Both the position numbers and the translations under genes were made by a program. A stretch of 64,000 nucleotides of DNA from Bacteroidota bacterium (GTDB taxonomy: Bacteria; Bacteroidota; Bacteroidia; J057; JAJTIE01): contig JAJTIE010000005.1 in assembly GCA_021300195.1 (NCBI GenBank), positions 62,001-126,000 of the forward strand. Direction: 5' to 3'. The notes beneath the pieces are model-generated. The model did no database searches and had not been told where the DNA came from. It saw only the letters and a program-made list of their open reading frames with translations. Of this stretch, positions 10,360 through 19,387 are shown piece by piece. How positions within the stretch are numbered: position 1 is the stretch's first letter; each line of letters opens with the position of its first letter.

Positions 10360-10925
10360 TTATTCGTTCTCCTCGTTATCAGTGGGTTCCAGCTCTTTGC
10401 CATCCCATCCCCAGCTGCTTTTCCGGATGTTCGTATTTGCCAGGGCTAGCTGCACGCCCTCTTGTAGCTGCAGGTATTGCGTGCCCTTCAGGCGCATATC
10501 GCTCACATGCTCCTTTACTTCCAGTTCGCCCAGCACGCTGGTGAAGTAGCAGAACACCCGCTTGAAGCCCCTGAGAATAGGGCGGCTGTTGCCATAGGTG
10601 GCCTCCATCCATTTGCGCCAGGCAGCTTCGTCCAGTATAACAGCCTGGGTGTAGTCCTTCAGCACCTTCTGGGCCGCTACCAGGCCGGGCATGGTACTGG
10701 TAAATAGGATTGGGTCGTGCAGCACCCCGTCCTCGTCCTCTTCATCAAAGGTGTCTGCCTCGTGTGGTTTTAGCAGTCTGGAGATATGCTCAGTCAATAC
10801 CCGTACCTGCGCCTTTTCAAGGTCGCCAAATCCTTCGGTGGAGGGTTTGGTCTTTTCCGCCAGCGCCTTCAGCTCGGGCATGTGCTCATTCAGGAAGTCG
10901 ATGATGGCGGTATCGGTATCGGCCA
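10360..10925 (-). CDS. Conserved-looking hypothetical protein
   Basis: Product of 188 residues with its ATG at 10924-10926 on the minus strand. Not recognised. It is acidic at both ends (DEEDEDG near residue 62; the last ten residues contain five acidic residues), has no signal peptide or membrane segment, and its middle is rich in aromatic residues (RKWMEATYG, VFCYFTSVLGELEV). Codon use matches the neighbours and the reading frame is clean, so I take it as a real cytoplasmic protein. It is convergent with pheT, 160 nt from it, and downstream of nothing obvious. No function is proposed. Confidence 0.65.
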
Positions 10926-10926
10926 T

Positions 10927-11112
10927 ACGGGCGGTAAACTCGGTGATGCAGGCCGCTGGGTAGGGGCATCCCTGCTACAGCCTGCTCACAAATATATCAA
11001 AGCGGGGGCATTGTACTACACGCCCTAGCGGTTATCCTTTGCACATCCACACCTCTCCAGCTAGTTCGCGCGGGTATGGATGTGTGCACACATCCCCTCA
11101 TCCCCGCCTGTA
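10927..11112. other. Intergenic region with no recognised feature
   Basis: 186 nt between the hypothetical gene's start and the 3' end of the TonB receptor gene, both on the minus strand. No terminator with a T-run, promoter box or short ORF of convincing composition was found. Confidence 0.5.
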
Positions 11113-13494
11113 CTAGGAGCGCAGGCTGTGGGTGAGGGGCACACTAAGCCGGATAAGCAGATTGCGGCCTGGCTCGGGCAGGTTCAGGAAGCGGTAGCGG
11201 CTTAGGTGGTGAAAGTAGCGCACGTCGGCCAGGTTCTGCACCGTGAGGCTCCACAGCAGGCGGAGCCTGCCCCACTGTGTGGTTACCCCTGCCGAGGCGG
11301 ACCAGAGGGTGTAGCCGGGTGTAGCGGGTTCATTGCGTACCACACGGCCTTGGGCCAGCACCCACTGGCTAGCCAGGCGCAGATAGGGGCTGCGCAGCCC
11401 TTTCCAATCCCGGAATGTGTATTCTGCATCGGCCACCCATCGGTTGGGTGGCATAAAGGGTAGGGGCAGGTTCTCGCCCAGATTTTGCCCATACAGGTAG
11501 GTATAGCCGGCGCCCAGGTGCAGCCGCCCCAGGTGCCAGTCGGCCTGCAGCTCGCCGCCATACAGCAGCGCAGGGTCCTGTGCGTAGCGGTACAGCTGGC
11601 GGGCATCTGGCAGGGGGCTGAAGCGAGCCGTGGGGGTTAGGTACAGGTAGTTGTCGAAGTAGCTGAGGAAGGGTGTAGCGGATAGTTGTAGCCGTTTCCG
11701 CGTCCAGTACAGCCCCGCATCCAGCTGCCATCCCCGTTCCGTATTCAGTTCCGCATTTCCCTGCTCGTGCCGAAACGAGCCATGGTGCACCCCGTTGGCA
11801 CTCAGCTCATAGGGCTGCGGAAAACGGAAGTAGCTACCCAAGTTCAGCTTCAGGTTCAATGCCTCGAGTGGAAACCAGGATAGCCCCGCTGATGCGGCCA
11901 CGTTGCCAAAGCTGCGATCTAGCGCGGGCCCGCTCTGGGTAGTTTCGTCGGGCTGGCCATTGCGCACGAATACGGATCGGTACGGGTCTGTTTGTATCTG
12001 GCCCCAGTCGGCCCGCAGTCCCGCGTTTACAAACCATTTTTGTTTCCATTCCCACTCCTGCAGCAGGTATACCCCCAGCTGGCCCTGCCGAAAGGCCGGA
12101 AACAGAAACTCGAAGCCTTCCACCCGGTGGGTTTGTCCCTGCGCCTGTACCCCCAGTACCCCCTGCTTGCCCGGCAGCCAGTGCTGATACAGGCGGGCAT
12201 TCAGGCTATAGCTGTGCAGCAGCAGCTGCAGGGCCAGGTTGCCCGCTGCGGGTCGTCCGTGTGCATCCGGAAAACTAAACTCCTGCCGCAGGTTGCGCTG
12301 GTAGCCCAGCTCCAGCTCCAGCCAGTCTTTCCCCAGTATCAGGTTGCTTTTGCTCACCATCTTCAGGTGCCTGGTGCGCTGGTAGGGCAGGCCTATGTTT
12401 CGGCTATCGCCATCGGGCGCGGTGTTTAGCACATTGGGGATGCCCACTGCACCTATAAAGATGCCCGCCTGCTGGTCGAAATGGCTAACGTACAGGTGGC
12501 TGTACCCCCAGGCCCCATGCCTGCCCAGCATGGCCGATACATTGCGCTCGCGCCCGGCCGTATTTTTCAGCCGGTTGCTATAGATGGGCAGCACAAAGCG
12601 GTTGTAGTTGAAGGTGGTGGCTGGCACCCGGTAGTCGGCATAGTCCTGCGTGCTGAAGCGCAGGCTGCCTAGCCAGGGGCCCCGGTGCAGGGCCAGCTTG
12701 GTGCTTTGCCAGTAGTTTTCATTCAGGCTCATGTATCCTGCCTCTGCCTGGGCCTCCAGGGTGTTTTCCTCTGGCTCCGGCTCCGGCAGTATGTCTAGCA
12801 CCCCGCCTATGGCCTGTGGGCCATACACCAGTGCAGCCGGGCCCTTCAGGATCTGCACCCCGCCGGCGGAAAAGGCGTCTATCTCCAGGCCATGGTCTTG
12901 GCCCCACTGCTGCCCCTCTTGCCGCACGCCATGCTGCACCACGGCTATGCGGTTGAAGGCCAGGCCACGAATGACGGGTTTGGCAATGCCTGTGCCGGTA
13001 TTGATGTAGCTCAGGCCCGGGGTGTAGGCCAGGGTCTGTAGCAGGTTGGTGTTCGCATTCTTGCTCAGGTAGGCCGCATCCAGGTACTGCACGTTCAGGC
13101 TCTGGCGGCGGGCATCTATCTTCAGGGCATCTCCCTCCACATGTATGGTCTCCAGTTCCAGTTCGGTGGGGAATAGCTGGATGCGCAGGCTGATAACCCC
13201 CTGCTGGCTTGTGCTATCCTCCAGGTGCAGGTCTCGCTGGTGGGGCCGATACCCATTCATGGATACATGCAGGTGGTAGTGTGCGGGCCGCACCCGATCT
13301 AGCAAAAACTGGCCCAGGCTGTCTGACAGAGCACCCTGGTGCGTTTCGTGCAGCTCTACGGTGGCACCTGCCAAGGGGCTGTTGTCCTCATCGGCCACCA
13401 CCCCCTGTATGCGCAGTAGGGCCTGTGCATGCAGGCGGTGCCCCACGGGCAGGAGCAGCAGTGTGGCAAAGAGGAACCAAAAACGGACGCGCAT
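11113..13494 (-). CDS. TonB-dependent outer membrane receptor
   Basis: 793 residues. The start at 13494 (MRVRFWFLFATLL) gives a standard signal peptide ending HAQA; an upstream in-frame ATG at 13512 falls inside the -7 box and is rejected. Domain order: carboxypeptidase-regulatory-like beta-sandwich (~residues 25-110, IQGVVADEDNSPLAGATVEL), plug domain (~120-240, ending in VYGPQAIGGVLDI), then a 22-strand barrel region ending in an Arg/Leu-rich final strand. It imports a large ligand such as a siderophore, vitamin or oligosaccharide; the sequence does not say which. No SusD-like partner is adjacent, which argues against a polysaccharide utilisation locus. Confidence 0.92.
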   Translation of the reverse strand: MRVRFWFLFATLLLLPVGHRLHAQALLRIQGVVADEDNSPLAGATVELHETHQGALSDSLGQFLLDRVRPAHYHLHVSMNGYRPHQRDLHLEDSTSQQGVISLRIQLFPTELELETIHVEGDALKIDARRQSLNVQYLDAAYLSKNANTNLLQTLAYTPGLSYINTGTGIAKPVIRGLAFNRIAVVQHGVRQEGQQWGQDHGLEIDAFSAGGVQILKGPAALVYGPQAIGGVLDILPEPEPEENTLEAQAEAGYMSLNENYWQSTKLALHRGPWLGSLRFSTQDYADYRVPATTFNYNRFVLPIYSNRLKNTAGRERNVSAMLGRHGAWGYSHLYVSHFDQQAGIFIGAVGIPNVLNTAPDGDSRNIGLPYQRTRHLKMVSKSNLILGKDWLELELGYQRNLRQEFSFPDAHGRPAAGNLALQLLLHSYSLNARLYQHWLPGKQGVLGVQAQGQTHRVEGFEFLFPAFRQGQLGVYLLQEWEWKQKWFVNAGLRADWGQIQTDPYRSVFVRNGQPDETTQSGPALDRSFGNVAASAGLSWFPLEALNLKLNLGSYFRFPQPYELSANGVHHGSFRHEQGNAELNTERGWQLDAGLYWTRKRLQLSATPFLSYFDNYLYLTPTARFSPLPDARQLYRYAQDPALLYGGELQADWHLGRLHLGAGYTYLYGQNLGENLPLPFMPPNRWVADAEYTFRDWKGLRSPYLRLASQWVLAQGRVVRNEPATPGYTLWSASAGVTTQWGRLRLLWSLTVQNLADVRYFHHLSRYRFLNLPEPGRNLLIRLSVPLTHSLRS

Positions 13495-13509
13495 CTTGCA
13501 ATTGAGTTG

Positions 13510-13536
13510 CAAATTTAGGGCTTGTTTGCGGCAAAA
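13510..13536 (-). promoter_or_regulatory. Promoter of the TonB receptor gene
   Basis: On the minus strand, TAAATTTG (13510-13517) matches TAnnTTTG, and a TTTTG at 13532-13536 lies about 17 nt upstream as a -33 element. The leader to the chosen ATG would be ~12-15 nt. This supports the start at 13494. Confidence 0.65.
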
Positions 13537-13642
13537 GCCAGCGCATGGCGGACATGACTTTAAATTTCAAGCTTGCAACCGAAGGGCCTGCTTTAACCGT
13601 ATATTCGTTTCAAATCAGATTTTTTTAAAATTAAACCAAAGA

Positions 13643-16600
13643 ATGAATCTTCTTCGCAGTTTTCTTGCTTGTTTCTCCCTTGCCTTACTATGGAATGCAC
13701 CCGAAACGCTGCATGGGCAGTGCATGATGGTCCCCGTGTCGCTGGAGGCTAGGGTGCAGAATGCCGATGCCATTGTGGAGGCCCGGGTGACGGGTAAGCA
13801 GGGCTTCTGGGACGACGACCATAGCCGAATATACACCGCCTACACCCTGTCTGTTAGCCGCAGTTTCAAGGGGGGGCCTGCCGCACAGCTCCAGCTGGTG
13901 GCTCCGGGTGGGCGCGTAGGTATGGACCTGCAGGTGGTGGAACCCTCACTACAGCTGGAGGTAGGCCAGATGGGTGTTTTCCTGCTGAGCCGGGAATACA
14001 GCCTGCTGCAGGCTTCGGCCCCGCATGTCTATCAGGCCTTTGCTGGCCCGCAGGGCTTTATCGCGTTGCAGGAAACGGGCGAGGGCCACGACCCCTTTGC
14101 CAGCTATACCGATGCCTACGCCCAGGTGTTCGAGTCCATCATGCAGCACACGCAGGCATCCTACCAGGTGGTGAACCTGCAGCAACCCCACCTGTGGGTA
14201 CCCGGCGAAAAACGACCCGATCAGGGCGACGGCCTGAAGCCCTTAGGTACCAATGCCGTGCCTAACATTACAAGCTTTAGTCCCACCACCACCACAGCAG
14301 GCACCGGTTCGGTACTCACCATTACAGGTTCCAATTTTGGCACATACAGCGCGGCCAATAGTGCGATAAGTTTCCGAGACGCGAACAGTTCGAGCGCCTT
14401 TGTGGATGCGTTCGCCTCGGACATTGTCAGCTGGACCGATACTGAGATCAAAGTCCTGGTTCGCACGAATGCTGGCACAGGTGCTATTCGGGTAAGAAAC
14501 GTGGATGGCACGGCTACCAGCACCGCCAACCTTACGGTACTCTACAACCTTACTGGTGTGAATTCGACACAAACGGTACCGGCTGGCAAGTTTTTTCAGC
14601 CCGAGCTGACTGGCCCAAACGGTACCGGGGGCTATACCTTCCAGTATTCCACCAACTTTGCGGCCAATGCAGACGCAGTGGCCAGCTTTGAGCGTGCCCT
14701 ACAGAGCTGGCGGTGCGCCACGGGCGTAAACTTCACCATGGCTGCTGGCACCACCACCATCACTTGCAATTCCGGCCTCGATGCGGTTAATGTGGTTTCT
14801 TTTGACACCGACTGCCAACTTCCCAGTGGGGTGCTAGGCATCAATGCCAGCAACTATGCGGGCTGCATAAACAATGGACAAGAATATTGGTTTGTAAGGG
14901 GGCACGACTTGATATTCCGAACCCCCAACAACCCGACTGTCTGGGAGTTTGGCCCGGCGCTGCCAGCTACCAACGAAACTGACTTCGAGACCGTGGCCCT
15001 GCATGAGCTGGGGCACACCCACCAACTAGGGCACGTTATCAACAACCAGTTTGTGATGCACTTTTCACTAGGCAACGGTGTAGCCAAGCGCAGCCTGAAT
15101 GCCACCAGCGACCTGGCCGGAGCCAATGCGGTGCTAAGCTGGAGCGACAACCAGAACAGCGTAACCCGGTGTGTACCGGCACCGGCTGCCCACACCCGCC
15201 TGTATCCCACCGACTGCGCCCCCCCCCGCATCCGCTTTGCCAATGCCCTGCAGCCCCAGAGCCTGAATGAGGGCGGAGCCAACATGAATGCCGCTACCGG
15301 AGACTGCCGCCGCTACCGAGACTACCCCATTACCATGCAGATAACAGGTAGCCCTACCGGAAATGCTACCGTTACCTTCGATGCAGCAGGTAGTACCGCT
15401 ACGCCCGATGCAGACTATGCCCTGTATAATGCTGCCGCTACGGCACCTATTACCAGCCTGGTCTTCCCGGCTGGCAGCAATGCCAGCCAGGCCTTTACCC
15501 TGCGGCTGTACGACGACAGGGCCGTGGAGGCACAGAGTAGACTGCGACTCAACTTTTCCATCTCCGGCACTACCAATGCCCTGAAGGGTTCCGGAAGGGA
15601 CACTACCCTGATCGTCAACTTTGTAGATAACGACCTGCTACCGGCCAATACCGTGCCGCTACCTACGGTAAACGACGACCTTACCACCGCAACCGTATAC
15701 ATAGGTCCCAGCGATACCGTAGTGGTGTACGATGACGGCGGCGAGCTGATAGGCGTACTGGCCAACCTGAGCCAGCATAACTATGGCTGCACCACCGTAG
15801 AGGTAGACCGCGCAGGCACCGGGGCAGTGGCCTTTCAGCGTACGCCTACGGGCACCCTGGCCACCCAAAAAACGCTGCTCATTACCCCCACCAACAGCAA
15901 CCCCGGAGGATCCTTCCTGTTGACCGCCTACTTTACCGAAGCCGAGATAGCCGGCTGGGAAACCGCCACCGGGGGTAGCCGTGCCAACCTTACCCTCTTC
16001 CGCTCCGGCGGCAAGATTGGCAATGTGAGCCCCACTAGCCCGACACCGGCCGGAAACCCCTCTTCTTCCAACCGGTACGGCACCAGTCCGGTTTCGGCTA
16101 ATTTTGGCGGTGCGGGCGTAGCTCATGCCCTTGCCGCCCAGTTTCCTGCTGGCCTGGGCGGCTTTGCCGCCGGCCTGGGCAGCCCCAACGGCCCCATCCT
16201 GACCATCGAGGTTCCGCAGCTTACCCTAAGCGGTAGCCGCCAGGGTACCTCTGCCAGCTTCCAGCTACAGGCCACCCCTGCCGGTGTAGGTGGTACTCTG
16301 CGCCTGGAGCGCAGCCTCACCTCCGACTTTGCTGCGCTAACCGAGGTGCAGAGCCAGGCCTATGCCACCAGCCTGACCTTTGCCGATGCGGAGGCACCTT
16401 TTAGTGTAGTCTATTACCGGGCACGCTGGCAGAGCACCGGGGGCGATGTGGTGTATAGTGCTGTGGTGCAGCTGGCGGCCCTCAGCCCCGAGCTGACGTT
16501 GACGGGCAGCCGCCAGGGTGCCACTGCCGCCTTCCAGCTACAGGCCACACCTGCAGGCGTATCCGGTACCCTGCGGCTAGAGCGCAGCCTCACCTCCGAC

Positions 16601-17038
16601 TTCGCTGCGCTGACCGAGGTACAGAGCCAGGCCTATGCCACCAGCCTGACCTTTACCGATTCTCAGGCTCCCACTACTGCGGCCTATTATCGCGTGCGCT
16701 GGCAGGGAGCTTCCGCAGGCCAGACTGCCCTGAGCAATGTGGTGCAGCTGCAAGCCGTAACGCCCACCAGCATTGTCAGGTCCGTGGGCCAGGATACACC
16801 CCCTTTCCAGCTGTATCCCAACCCCAGCCACGATCGGCAACCCACCCTGGCCTATCAGGATATGGCTGCCTTCTCCATATCGGTGCACAATAGCCTGGGC
16901 CAGCTGGTAGCACAGTATGCCCGTGCGGCCGGTAGTGGGCTTGTTCAGCTCGATCTGCGGCAGCAACCCGCAGGTGTATACACCGTTTCGCTAAGCACCG
17001 CCAGCCAGCAGTGGCACAGCCGGTTCGTGCTGCAATAG
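13643..17038 (+). CDS. T9SS-secreted matrixin/metzincin-like protease with TIG, Calx-beta-like and tandem repeat domains
   Basis: 1131 residues, starting at the ATG at 13643, where a signal peptide begins (MNLLRSFLACFSLALLW, ending near HGQ). The N-terminal ~180 residues are an uncharacterised extracellular region with VEARVTG. A TIG/IPT domain lies at ~207-290 (ITSFSPTTTTAGTGSVLTIT). A zinc metalloprotease domain follows, with HELGHTHQLGH at 454-464 and a downstream Met in VMHFSLG (Met-turn). Then come a Calx-beta-like region (~545-650), two 91-residue repeats (860-1041), and a C-terminal sorting domain (LYPNPSHD to the final FVLQ) that targets type IX secretion. Probably a surface or secreted protease. 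The metzincin Gly at motif position 8 is Gln here. Confidence 0.85.
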   Translation: MNLLRSFLACFSLALLWNAPETLHGQCMMVPVSLEARVQNADAIVEARVTGKQGFWDDDHSRIYTAYTLSVSRSFKGGPAAQLQLVAPGGRVGMDLQVVEPSLQLEVGQMGVFLLSREYSLLQASAPHVYQAFAGPQGFIALQETGEGHDPFASYTDAYAQVFESIMQHTQASYQVVNLQQPHLWVPGEKRPDQGDGLKPLGTNAVPNITSFSPTTTTAGTGSVLTITGSNFGTYSAANSAISFRDANSSSAFVDAFASDIVSWTDTEIKVLVRTNAGTGAIRVRNVDGTATSTANLTVLYNLTGVNSTQTVPAGKFFQPELTGPNGTGGYTFQYSTNFAANADAVASFERALQSWRCATGVNFTMAAGTTTITCNSGLDAVNVVSFDTDCQLPSGVLGINASNYAGCINNGQEYWFVRGHDLIFRTPNNPTVWEFGPALPATNETDFETVALHELGHTHQLGHVINNQFVMHFSLGNGVAKRSLNATSDLAGANAVLSWSDNQNSVTRCVPAPAAHTRLYPTDCAPPRIRFANALQPQSLNEGGANMNAATGDCRRYRDYPITMQITGSPTGNATVTFDAAGSTATPDADYALYNAAATAPITSLVFPAGSNASQAFTLRLYDDRAVEAQSRLRLNFSISGTTNALKGSGRDTTLIVNFVDNDLLPANTVPLPTVNDDLTTATVYIGPSDTVVVYDDGGELIGVLANLSQHNYGCTTVEVDRAGTGAVAFQRTPTGTLATQKTLLITPTNSNPGGSFLLTAYFTEAEIAGWETATGGSRANLTLFRSGGKIGNVSPTSPTPAGNPSSSNRYGTSPVSANFGGAGVAHALAAQFPAGLGGFAAGLGSPNGPILTIEVPQLTLSGSRQGTSASFQLQATPAGVGGTLRLERSLTSDFAALTEVQSQAYATSLTFADAEAPFSVVYYRARWQSTGGDVVYSAVVQLAALSPELTLTGSRQGATAAFQLQATPAGVSGTLRLERSLTSDFAALTEVQSQAYATSLTFTDSQAPTTAAYYRVRWQGASAGQTALSNVVQLQAVTPTSIVRSVGQDTPPFQLYPNPSHDRQPTLAYQDMAAFSISVHNSLGQLVAQYARAAGSGLVQLDLRQQPAGVYTVSLSTASQQWHSRFVLQ
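16220..16765 (+). repeat. Two tandem 273-nt coding repeats
   Basis: Units 16220-16492 and 16493-16765 each encode 91 residues beginning LTL(S/T)GSRQG. The first ~170 nt of the two units are about 90% identical at the DNA level, and the last third has diverged. They look like beta-sandwich spacers before the sorting domain. Confidence 0.85.
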
Positions 17039-17111
17039 CCGACTGTGCGGTTATAGACCAACGTGTTTTTTCCCGGCTAAGGAGAATTAGCACTAAACCC
17101 GGGTAGTTAAG

Positions 17112-17160
17112 ATAAGAGGCAAACAGGAAGCTTGTAACGGCCCCTGTTTGCCTCTATCTT
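17112..17160. repeat. Inverted repeat overlapping the thiolase promoter
   Basis: A 13-bp perfect arm pair, AGAGGCAAACAGG (17115-17127) and CCTGTTTGCCTCT (17143-17155), extends outward with a one-nt bulge to about 17-18 bp. The spacer is 15 nt. The right arm runs into the -7 box of the thiolase gene. It may be an operator, a terminator for the upstream gene, or both. Confidence 0.75.
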
Positions 17161-17162
17161 TG
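17132..17162 (+). promoter_or_regulatory. Bacteroidota-type promoter of the thiolase gene
   Basis: TTG (17132-17134), a 20-nt spacer and TATCTTTG (17155-17162) match the -33/-7 consensus. The predicted transcript starts near 17167, leaving a ~35-nt leader. Confidence 0.75.
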
Positions 17163-17201
17163 TCCGGGCTATCAGTCAGAATTTTTTTCAACCCTATAAT
17201 T

Positions 17202-18377
17202 ATGAATGAAGTGTATATCGTAGGCATACAGCGCACGCCGGTGGGTGCTTTCAATGGTAAACTGGCCAGCGTAAAGGCTACCGAACTGGGTGCCATTGCG
17301 CTGAAGGCAGCCCTCGCCCAGGCAGGTGTGCCCGCCAGCAGCGTAGACGAGGTGTTTATGGGCAACGTAATGAGTGCCAACCTGGGCCAGGCACCAGCCA
17401 CACAGGTGGCCCTGGCAGCCGGCCTGCCCGACACCGTGCCCTGCACCACCATAAACAAGGTGTGCGCCAGCGGCACCAAGGCTGCTATGCTGGCTGCCAA
17501 TATGATTCGCCTGGGGGATGCGCACATCGTAGTAGCAGGCGGCATGGAGAACATGAGCCAGGTGCCCCACTATGTGCAGAGCTACCGCACAGGCCATAAG
17601 TTCGGCAACACCGAGCTACTGGACGGCGTGGTAAAAGACGGCCTACAGGATGTGTACAGCGGCATGATGATGGGCGAGGCGGCAGAGCTGTGCGCTGCGA
17701 AGTACAGCATCAGCCGCGAGGCACAGGACGAATACGCCATCCGCAGCTACAAACGCGCCATTGAGGCCACTGAGAATGGCAGCCTGAAGCCCTACATCAG
17801 CCCCGTTACCATACAGGGCCGGAAGGGTGACGTAATAGTGGATACAGACGAGGAGCCAGCCAATGTGCTGTGGGACAAGATTCCTACCCTGAAACCTGCC
17901 TTCAAGAAGGAGGGCACTATTACCGCTGCCAACGCCAGCAAGCTGAACGACGGTGCCACGGCCATGATCCTGGCCAGCGAGAAGGCCGTAAAGGAGCTGG
18001 GCCTGAAGCCCCTGGCTCGCATAGTGAGCTATGCCGATGCAGCCCTGAAGCCCGAGTGGTTTACTATAGCGCCCAATGATGCCGTACGCCTGGCCCTGAA
18101 GCGCGCTGGCCTGAAGGCTGCAGATATGTCTTTCTTCGAGATCAACGAGGCATTCAGCGTAGTAGCCATGGCAAACCAGCAGCTGCTAGAGGTGGATGCC
18201 GAGGCTGTGAACCCATTTGGCGGAGCCGTAGCCTTTGGCCACCCGCTGGGCAGCAGTGGTGCCCGCCTGATACAGAGCGTGGTAACCGGCCTGAAACTGC
18301 GTGGAGGCAAGTATGCCGCCATGGGTATATGCAACGGCGGGGGCGGTGCCAGCGCCATGGTACTCGAAAATGTGTAG
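17202..18377 (+). CDS. Acetyl-CoA C-acetyltransferase (thiolase)
   Basis: 391 residues from the ATG at 17202. Earlier in-frame codons read through the promoter and were rejected. The catalytic residues of the thiolase family are all visible: nucleophile Cys88 (NKVCASG), His347 (GHPLGSSGA) and Cys377 (CNGGGGAS). The conserved GGMENMSQVP is also present. It catalyses reversible condensation or thiolysis of acetoacetyl-CoA. The length and the GGMENMS signature fit AtoB/PhaA-type enzymes, but a FadA role in beta-oxidation cannot be excluded because no fatty-acid genes are adjacent. It stands as a single transcription unit between its own promoter and terminator. Confidence 0.93.
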   Translation: MNEVYIVGIQRTPVGAFNGKLASVKATELGAIALKAALAQAGVPASSVDEVFMGNVMSANLGQAPATQVALAAGLPDTVPCTTINKVCASGTKAAMLAANMIRLGDAHIVVAGGMENMSQVPHYVQSYRTGHKFGNTELLDGVVKDGLQDVYSGMMMGEAAELCAAKYSISREAQDEYAIRSYKRAIEATENGSLKPYISPVTIQGRKGDVIVDTDEEPANVLWDKIPTLKPAFKKEGTITAANASKLNDGATAMILASEKAVKELGLKPLARIVSYADAALKPEWFTIAPNDAVRLALKRAGLKAADMSFFEINEAFSVVAMANQQLLEVDAEAVNPFGGAVAFGHPLGSSGARLIQSVVTGLKLRGGKYAAMGICNGGGGASAMVLENV

Positions 18378-18403
18378 ACAGCAGCCGCTGCCACACCCCA
18401 TAC

Positions 18404-18428
18404 AGGCCCCACATGTGGGGCCTTTTTT
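18404..18428 (+). terminator. Intrinsic terminator of the thiolase gene
   Basis: A 20-nt perfect palindrome (AGGCCCCACATGTGGGGCCT) is followed by TTTTT, 27 nt after the stop codon. Confidence 0.88.
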
Positions 18429-18478
18429 ATGCTTGGTTATACGGCCACTATGTGGGCAGTAGTGGCCGCTTTATTTTG

Positions 18479-18486
18479 TACCTTTG
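18479..18486 (+). promoter_or_regulatory. Bacteroidota -7 box (TACCTTTG) before bamD
   Basis: Exact TAnnTTTG match, 7 nt upstream of the bamD ATG, predicting a very short or absent 5' leader for the bamD-rpoZ-coaBC unit. Confidence 0.6.
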
Positions 18487-18493
18487 TGCCCTT

Positions 18494-19378
18494 ATGCGTA
18501 GTGCGCTCTTCATAGCCGGGCTGTTTGCCGTACTGCTCTCTCTGGCAGGCTGCGATGCGTGCAAGAAGATGGCCAAGAGCAAGGACCTGGCCCTGAAGGA
18601 CTCTGCCGCCTACTGCTACTACGATAAAAAGCAGTACGAAAGCGCGGCCCTGCTGCTGGAGGAGCTGCTGGGTATATACCCTCCGGGCGAGAAATCCGAG
18701 AAGACGCTCTTCTACCTGGCCAATGCCAAATTCTTTTCCGGTGAAATGATCAGCGCCAGTTTCCTGTACAACGAGTTCATTCAGCGCTACCCGAGTAGCC
18801 GCCGAGCACCCGATGTGCACTACCAGCTCGCAGAGACCCATGTGAACATGAGCCCGTCCTTCTACCTGGACCAGGGCGATACCAAGAAGGCTATTGAGCG
18901 CCTGCAGCTATTCATAGAGCTGTATCCGCAGGACGAGCGCGTGCCCGAGGCAACCAAGACGCTGGACGAGATGCGAGACAAGCTGGCGGAAAAAATGTAT
19001 ACCCAGGCCGATCTCTACCTCAAGATCTATCACTTCCAAAGTGCCGTGCTGTACCTCCAGGCCGTCATCCAGGAGTATCCGGATAGCCGCTTTCGCGAGG
19101 CCGCCCAGTACAAACTCTTCAAGGCACAGGTATACTATGCGGACAATAGCGTGGCAGAGAAGCGCCTGGAGCGCTACGAAGAGGTCCAGGCCCTGTACCT
19201 GAAGTTCATAGACAAGTTTCCCGAAAGCAAGTATATTAGGCCTGCCGAAAGCCTGTATGCGGGCCTGGATAAAAAGATACGACTGGTAAAGGCCGGAGAC
19301 GAGGAGAGCCTGAAGAAGGAAACAAAGAACCGGCGCGGACGGCGTAGGATAGACGAAGAAGAAAAGGAGAAAAAGTAG
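18494..19378 (+). CDS. bamD: Outer membrane protein assembly lipoprotein BamD
   Basis: 294 residues. The start at 18494 gives a lipoprotein signal with lipobox SLAGC (Cys at residue 19); longer in-frame extensions read into the terminator and promoter. The mature protein contains five TPR-like helix pairs (YYDKKQYESAALLLEELL, and further repeats with YPSSRRAPDVHYQLAET). BamD is a component of the BAM complex that folds outer membrane beta-barrels. The C-terminus is a short Lys/Arg/Glu-rich tail. It is followed 9 nt later by rpoZ, the common Bacteroidota order. Confidence 0.92.
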   Translation: MRSALFIAGLFAVLLSLAGCDACKKMAKSKDLALKDSAAYCYYDKKQYESAALLLEELLGIYPPGEKSEKTLFYLANAKFFSGEMISASFLYNEFIQRYPSSRRAPDVHYQLAETHVNMSPSFYLDQGDTKKAIERLQLFIELYPQDERVPEATKTLDEMRDKLAEKMYTQADLYLKIYHFQSAVLYLQAVIQEYPDSRFREAAQYKLFKAQVYYADNSVAEKRLERYEEVQALYLKFIDKFPESKYIRPAESLYAGLDKKIRLVKAGDEESLKKETKNRRGRRRIDEEEKEKK

Positions 19379-19387
19379 CCCAACACC

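Noticed and set aside
13361-13642. 94-residue upstream extension of the T9SS protease
   Set aside because: No signal-peptide-like sequence, overlaps the divergent TonB receptor's coding sequence and promoter; a proper signal peptide starts at 13643.
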